A stretch of 7,842 nucleotides of DNA from contig JAZNDA010000015.1 of assembly GCA_045587785.1 (NCBI GenBank), positions 1 through 7,842 of the forward strand, written 5' to 3'. Below the pieces are notes generated by a model. It was not told the origin of the DNA. It saw only the letters and a program-made list of their open reading frames with translations, and did no database searches. Position numbers and translations under genes: made by a program. This document shows positions 6,202-7,842 of the stretch, in pieces; within the stretch, counting starts at the first letter, position 1, and every line of letters starts with the position of its first letter. This DNA is from RGIG8775 sp045587785 (GTDB taxonomy: Bacteria > Bacillota > Clostridia > Oscillospirales > CAG-272).

Positions 6202-6248
6202 GGTGATTGTATAAGTTTTGAAAAAGGGCAAACACTATAGGTGATTGT
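6202..6248 (+). repeat. 9-bp direct repeat flanking the candidate spoVAF promoter
   Basis: GGTGATTGT occurs at 6202-6210 and again at 6240-6248, 38 bases start to start. The first copy overlaps the candidate -35 and the second spans the expected transcription start. It could be an operator, or chance in AT-rich DNA. Confidence 0.35.
6209..6239 (+). promoter_or_regulatory. Candidate sporulation (sigma-G type) promoter for spoVAF
   Basis: GTATA at 6209-6213 fits the -35 consensus GHATR. CACTATA at 6233-6239 fits the -10 consensus CATnnTA at all but the third position. The spacer is 19 bases, slightly longer than usual. The start would be near 6246, just before the ribosome binding site. The spoVA genes of Bacillus are sigma-G dependent, which is the reason for looking; the match alone is modest. 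Confidence 0.35.
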
Positions 6249-6254
6249 GAGGTG
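6249..6254 (+). promoter_or_regulatory. Ribosome binding site that decides the spoVAF start
   Basis: GAGGTG is a good match to the anti-Shine-Dalgarno and lies 6 bases before TTG at 6261. An in-frame GTG at 6252 overlaps this site and so cannot use it. No ATG occurs early in the frame. Confidence 0.6.
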
Positions 6255-6260
6255 TTTGTT

Positions 6261-7682
6261 TTGGAAGAAAGGCTGAGTTTGGACTATAAGGCAAACGTGG
6301 AGATGCTGGATGCGCATTTCCGCGTAAAGGACAGCTTTGACATCATCAAAAAGCCGCTTGCGGTGGGGAACGATGAGCTGACCTTTTACTATATAGACGG
6401 ATTTGTTAAGGATGCTGTCATGAGCAAGCTGATGATGCATCTGGTGTCGCTGAAGGGGCTTGGCAAGCCCACGCCCGATGCGGCGCGGGATTTTATGCAT
6501 GCACACGTGCCGTACGTGGAGACCGAGCTGACCGAGAGCGTTCGCACCATGACCACCATGATGCTTTCGGGCGCGGTTCTGATGATCGGGAGCAGCTTTG
6601 GTGCCACCGCCATCATCATTGATGCGCGAACCTATCCTGCAAGAACCACCGCCGAGCCCGAGAATGACCGCGTGATGCTCGGCGCGCGCGACGGCTTTGT
6701 GGAGACGCTCATTTTCAACACCGCGCTTATTCGCCGCCGTATACGCGACACCTCACTGACCATGCACTATATGTCGGTGGGAACTGCCTCGGCGACCGAT
6801 ATTGCGGTGTGCTATATGGAGGGGCGTGCGGATCCCAAAAACGTCAAAAAAATTACCGACAAGCTCGGGAATATCAAGACCGACGCGCTGACCTTGGGGC
6901 ACCAGTCTTTGTGTGAGTGTCTTGTCAAAAGCGGCTGGTACAATCCCTTTCCCAAGGTACGCACCACCGAGCGTCCAGACACCGCTGCCGCGCATCTCCT
7001 TGAGGGCAGTATTCTGATCATTGTGGACAACTCCCCCGAGGTTATGATGCTTCCCACAAGTGTATTCGATTTTATACAAGAGACGGGAGACTATTATTTT
7101 CCGCCGCTTACGGGAAGCTTTCTACGCTTGCTCAGACAAGTCATTATGTTTTTGACGCTGTTTATGACCCCCATTTGGTACCTTTTTGTGCGCAATCCTT
7201 CTTTTGTGCCCGAATGGCTTGCCTTTACGCTCCCCGAGGAGCTGGGGAAGATCCCCATTTTTGCCCAGCTTATTCTGACCGAGTTTGTGATCGACGGACT
7301 TCGTATGGCATCCATGAATACGCCCGATATGCTGTCAAACTCCTTGTCGGTGGTGGGCGGACTTATACTTGGAGATTTTGCCATCAGCGTGGGGTGGCTG
7401 ATACCCGAGGTCATTCTGTATATGGCGTTTGTGTCCATCGCCAATTTCTCGCAGAGAAACTATGAGCTGGCGTACGCCTTTAAGTTTTTGCGTTTGATGC
7501 TGCTGATTCTCACGGCTCTTTTCAACGTCTGGGGCTTTGCGATCGGTACGGCACTGGCGATCCTTCTGATGGCGACGAACAAGACCGTGCTTGGCACCAG
7601 AAGCTATCTCTATCCGCTCATTCCCTTTAACGGAAAGGCGTTTTTGACACTGTTTCTCCGTGTGAAAAAGAGAGACGTTTAG
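6261..7682 (+). CDS. spoVAF: Spore germination protein SpoVAF (GerA family A-subunit-like)
   Basis: Inner spore membrane protein of the GerA/SpoVAF family. In Bacillus, SpoVAF forms an ion channel with a partner that amplifies the germination signal. From the TTG start it has 473 residues (Bacillus about 490). Residues 1 to about 285 form the soluble domain, with IDGFVKD, IIIDARTYPAR, GARDGFVETLIFNTALIRRR from 141, WYNPFPKVRTTERPD (ERPD at 237-240) and AAAHLLEG. These motifs are closer to SpoVAF than to GerAA-type receptors. Four to five membrane segments follow: about 290-312, 327-350, 356-378, 379-395, and one or two more before a charged tail ending KKRDV. No spoVA gene precedes it; what follows lies outside the window. 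It has its own leader and probably its own promoter. The start is uncertain: GTG at 6252 would add three residues. The family assignment is firm; SpoVAF over another GerA paralogue is very likely. Confidence 0.9.
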   Translation: MEERLSLDYKANVEMLDAHFRVKDSFDIIKKPLAVGNDELTFYYIDGFVKDAVMSKLMMHLVSLKGLGKPTPDAARDFMHAHVPYVETELTESVRTMTTMMLSGAVLMIGSSFGATAIIIDARTYPARTTAEPENDRVMLGARDGFVETLIFNTALIRRRIRDTSLTMHYMSVGTASATDIAVCYMEGRADPKNVKKITDKLGNIKTDALTLGHQSLCECLVKSGWYNPFPKVRTTERPDTAAAHLLEGSILIIVDNSPEVMMLPTSVFDFIQETGDYYFPPLTGSFLRLLRQVIMFLTLFMTPIWYLFVRNPSFVPEWLAFTLPEELGKIPIFAQLILTEFVIDGLRMASMNTPDMLSNSLSVVGGLILGDFAISVGWLIPEVILYMAFVSIANFSQRNYELAYAFKFLRLMLLILTALFNVWGFAIGTALAILLMATNKTVLGTRSYLYPLIPFNGKAFLTLFLRVKKRDV

Positions 7683-7687
7683 AACGC

Positions 7688-7717
7688 AAGGGGAACTTTT
7701 TGAAAAAAGTTCCCCTT
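7688..7717. repeat. Perfect 14-bp inverted repeat after spoVAF
   Basis: The arms 7688-7701 and 7704-7717 (AAGGGGAACTTTTT and its complement) are separated by 2 bases and start 5 bases after the stop codon. As RNA this is a stable hairpin, but there is no T-tract on either side, so it is a weak candidate for an intrinsic terminator. It could act as a 3' end stabiliser or be a copy of a dispersed intergenic repeat. Seven bases of the right arm (7705-7711) can instead pair with 7729-7735. Confidence 0.7.
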
Positions 7718-7842
7718 GACCCCTCAAAAACTTTTGCACAGGGCAAAACGGGTTTTGGCATCTCACTATACGAACGATTTTCCGAAAACTATGTTTGGGG
7801 ATATTATCCGAGTCATTTTAAGGCCGTCTTAAATACGGCCGA
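7718..7842. other. Non-coding tail with short palindromes, cut by the window end
   Basis: I see no gene here. CAAAAC-GG-GTTTTG lies at 7744-7757 and GGATA-T-TATCC at 7799-7809. At the edge, GGCCGT (7822-7827) can pair with ACGGCC (7835-7840), while TTTAAG (7817-7822) can pair with CTTAAA (7828-7833). The last two overlap and cannot form together. They may be a terminator or the leader of the next gene; the flank needed to decide is missing. Confidence 0.4.

Noticed and set aside
1..7842. CRISPR arrays, tRNA or rRNA genes, insertion sequences
   Set aside because: No regularly spaced repeats, no cloverleaf-like segments and no transposase-like frames were seen on either strand.

Overview
The window comes from a spore-forming Firmicute of the class Clostridia. 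Base composition is moderate, roughly half GC in the genes. The evidence is a Gram-positive type dihydroorotate dehydrogenase (PyrD class 1B with its iron-sulfur partner PyrK), a Bacillus-like PyrE, tightly overlapping genes with AGGAGG-type ribosome binding sites, and a GerA-family spore germination protein of the SpoVAF type. Genus cannot be read from the sequence; a gut Oscillospirales or Christensenellales-like lineage is a guess.

Positions 1-5967 are the 3' part of a pyrimidine biosynthesis operon, all on the + strand: carB (5' end outside the window), pyrK, pyrD, pyrF, a HAD phosphatase, pyrE, pyrB, pyrI. Junctions are gapless, overlapping by 1-11 bases or separated by only a few bases, so translation is probably coupled throughout. 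Together the genes cover carbamoyl phosphate synthesis (CarB), carbamoyl aspartate synthesis (PyrB catalytic plus PyrI regulatory chains), dihydroorotate oxidation (PyrD/PyrK), orotate phosphoribosylation (PyrE) and decarboxylation to UMP (PyrF). Dihydroorotase (pyrC), carA and the operon promoter or attenuator are not in the window. Feedback residues are visible at two points: the UMP-type allosteric domain of CarB and the nucleotide and zinc sites of PyrI.

Positions 5968-6260 are an AT-rich gap with much structure. It has a near-consensus sigma-A promoter at the end of pyrI, an 84-nt hairpin, a second folded module with a GNRA tetraloop and an 11-bp closing stem, and an uninterrupted T9. 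I read this as an independent small RNA gene of about 155 nt (about 5999-6154, + strand favoured by G-U wobble asymmetry). I cannot assign it to a known family. A second strong promoter-like sequence faces it on the - strand. Further right lie a 9-bp direct repeat and a candidate sporulation (sigma-G type) promoter in front of spoVAF.

Positions 6261-7682 encode SpoVAF, apparently without the rest of the spoVA operon on its 5' side. The last 160 bases hold a perfect 14-bp inverted repeat just after the stop codon, a few short palindromes, and two overlapping, mutually exclusive inverted repeats at the window edge. I see no gene there.
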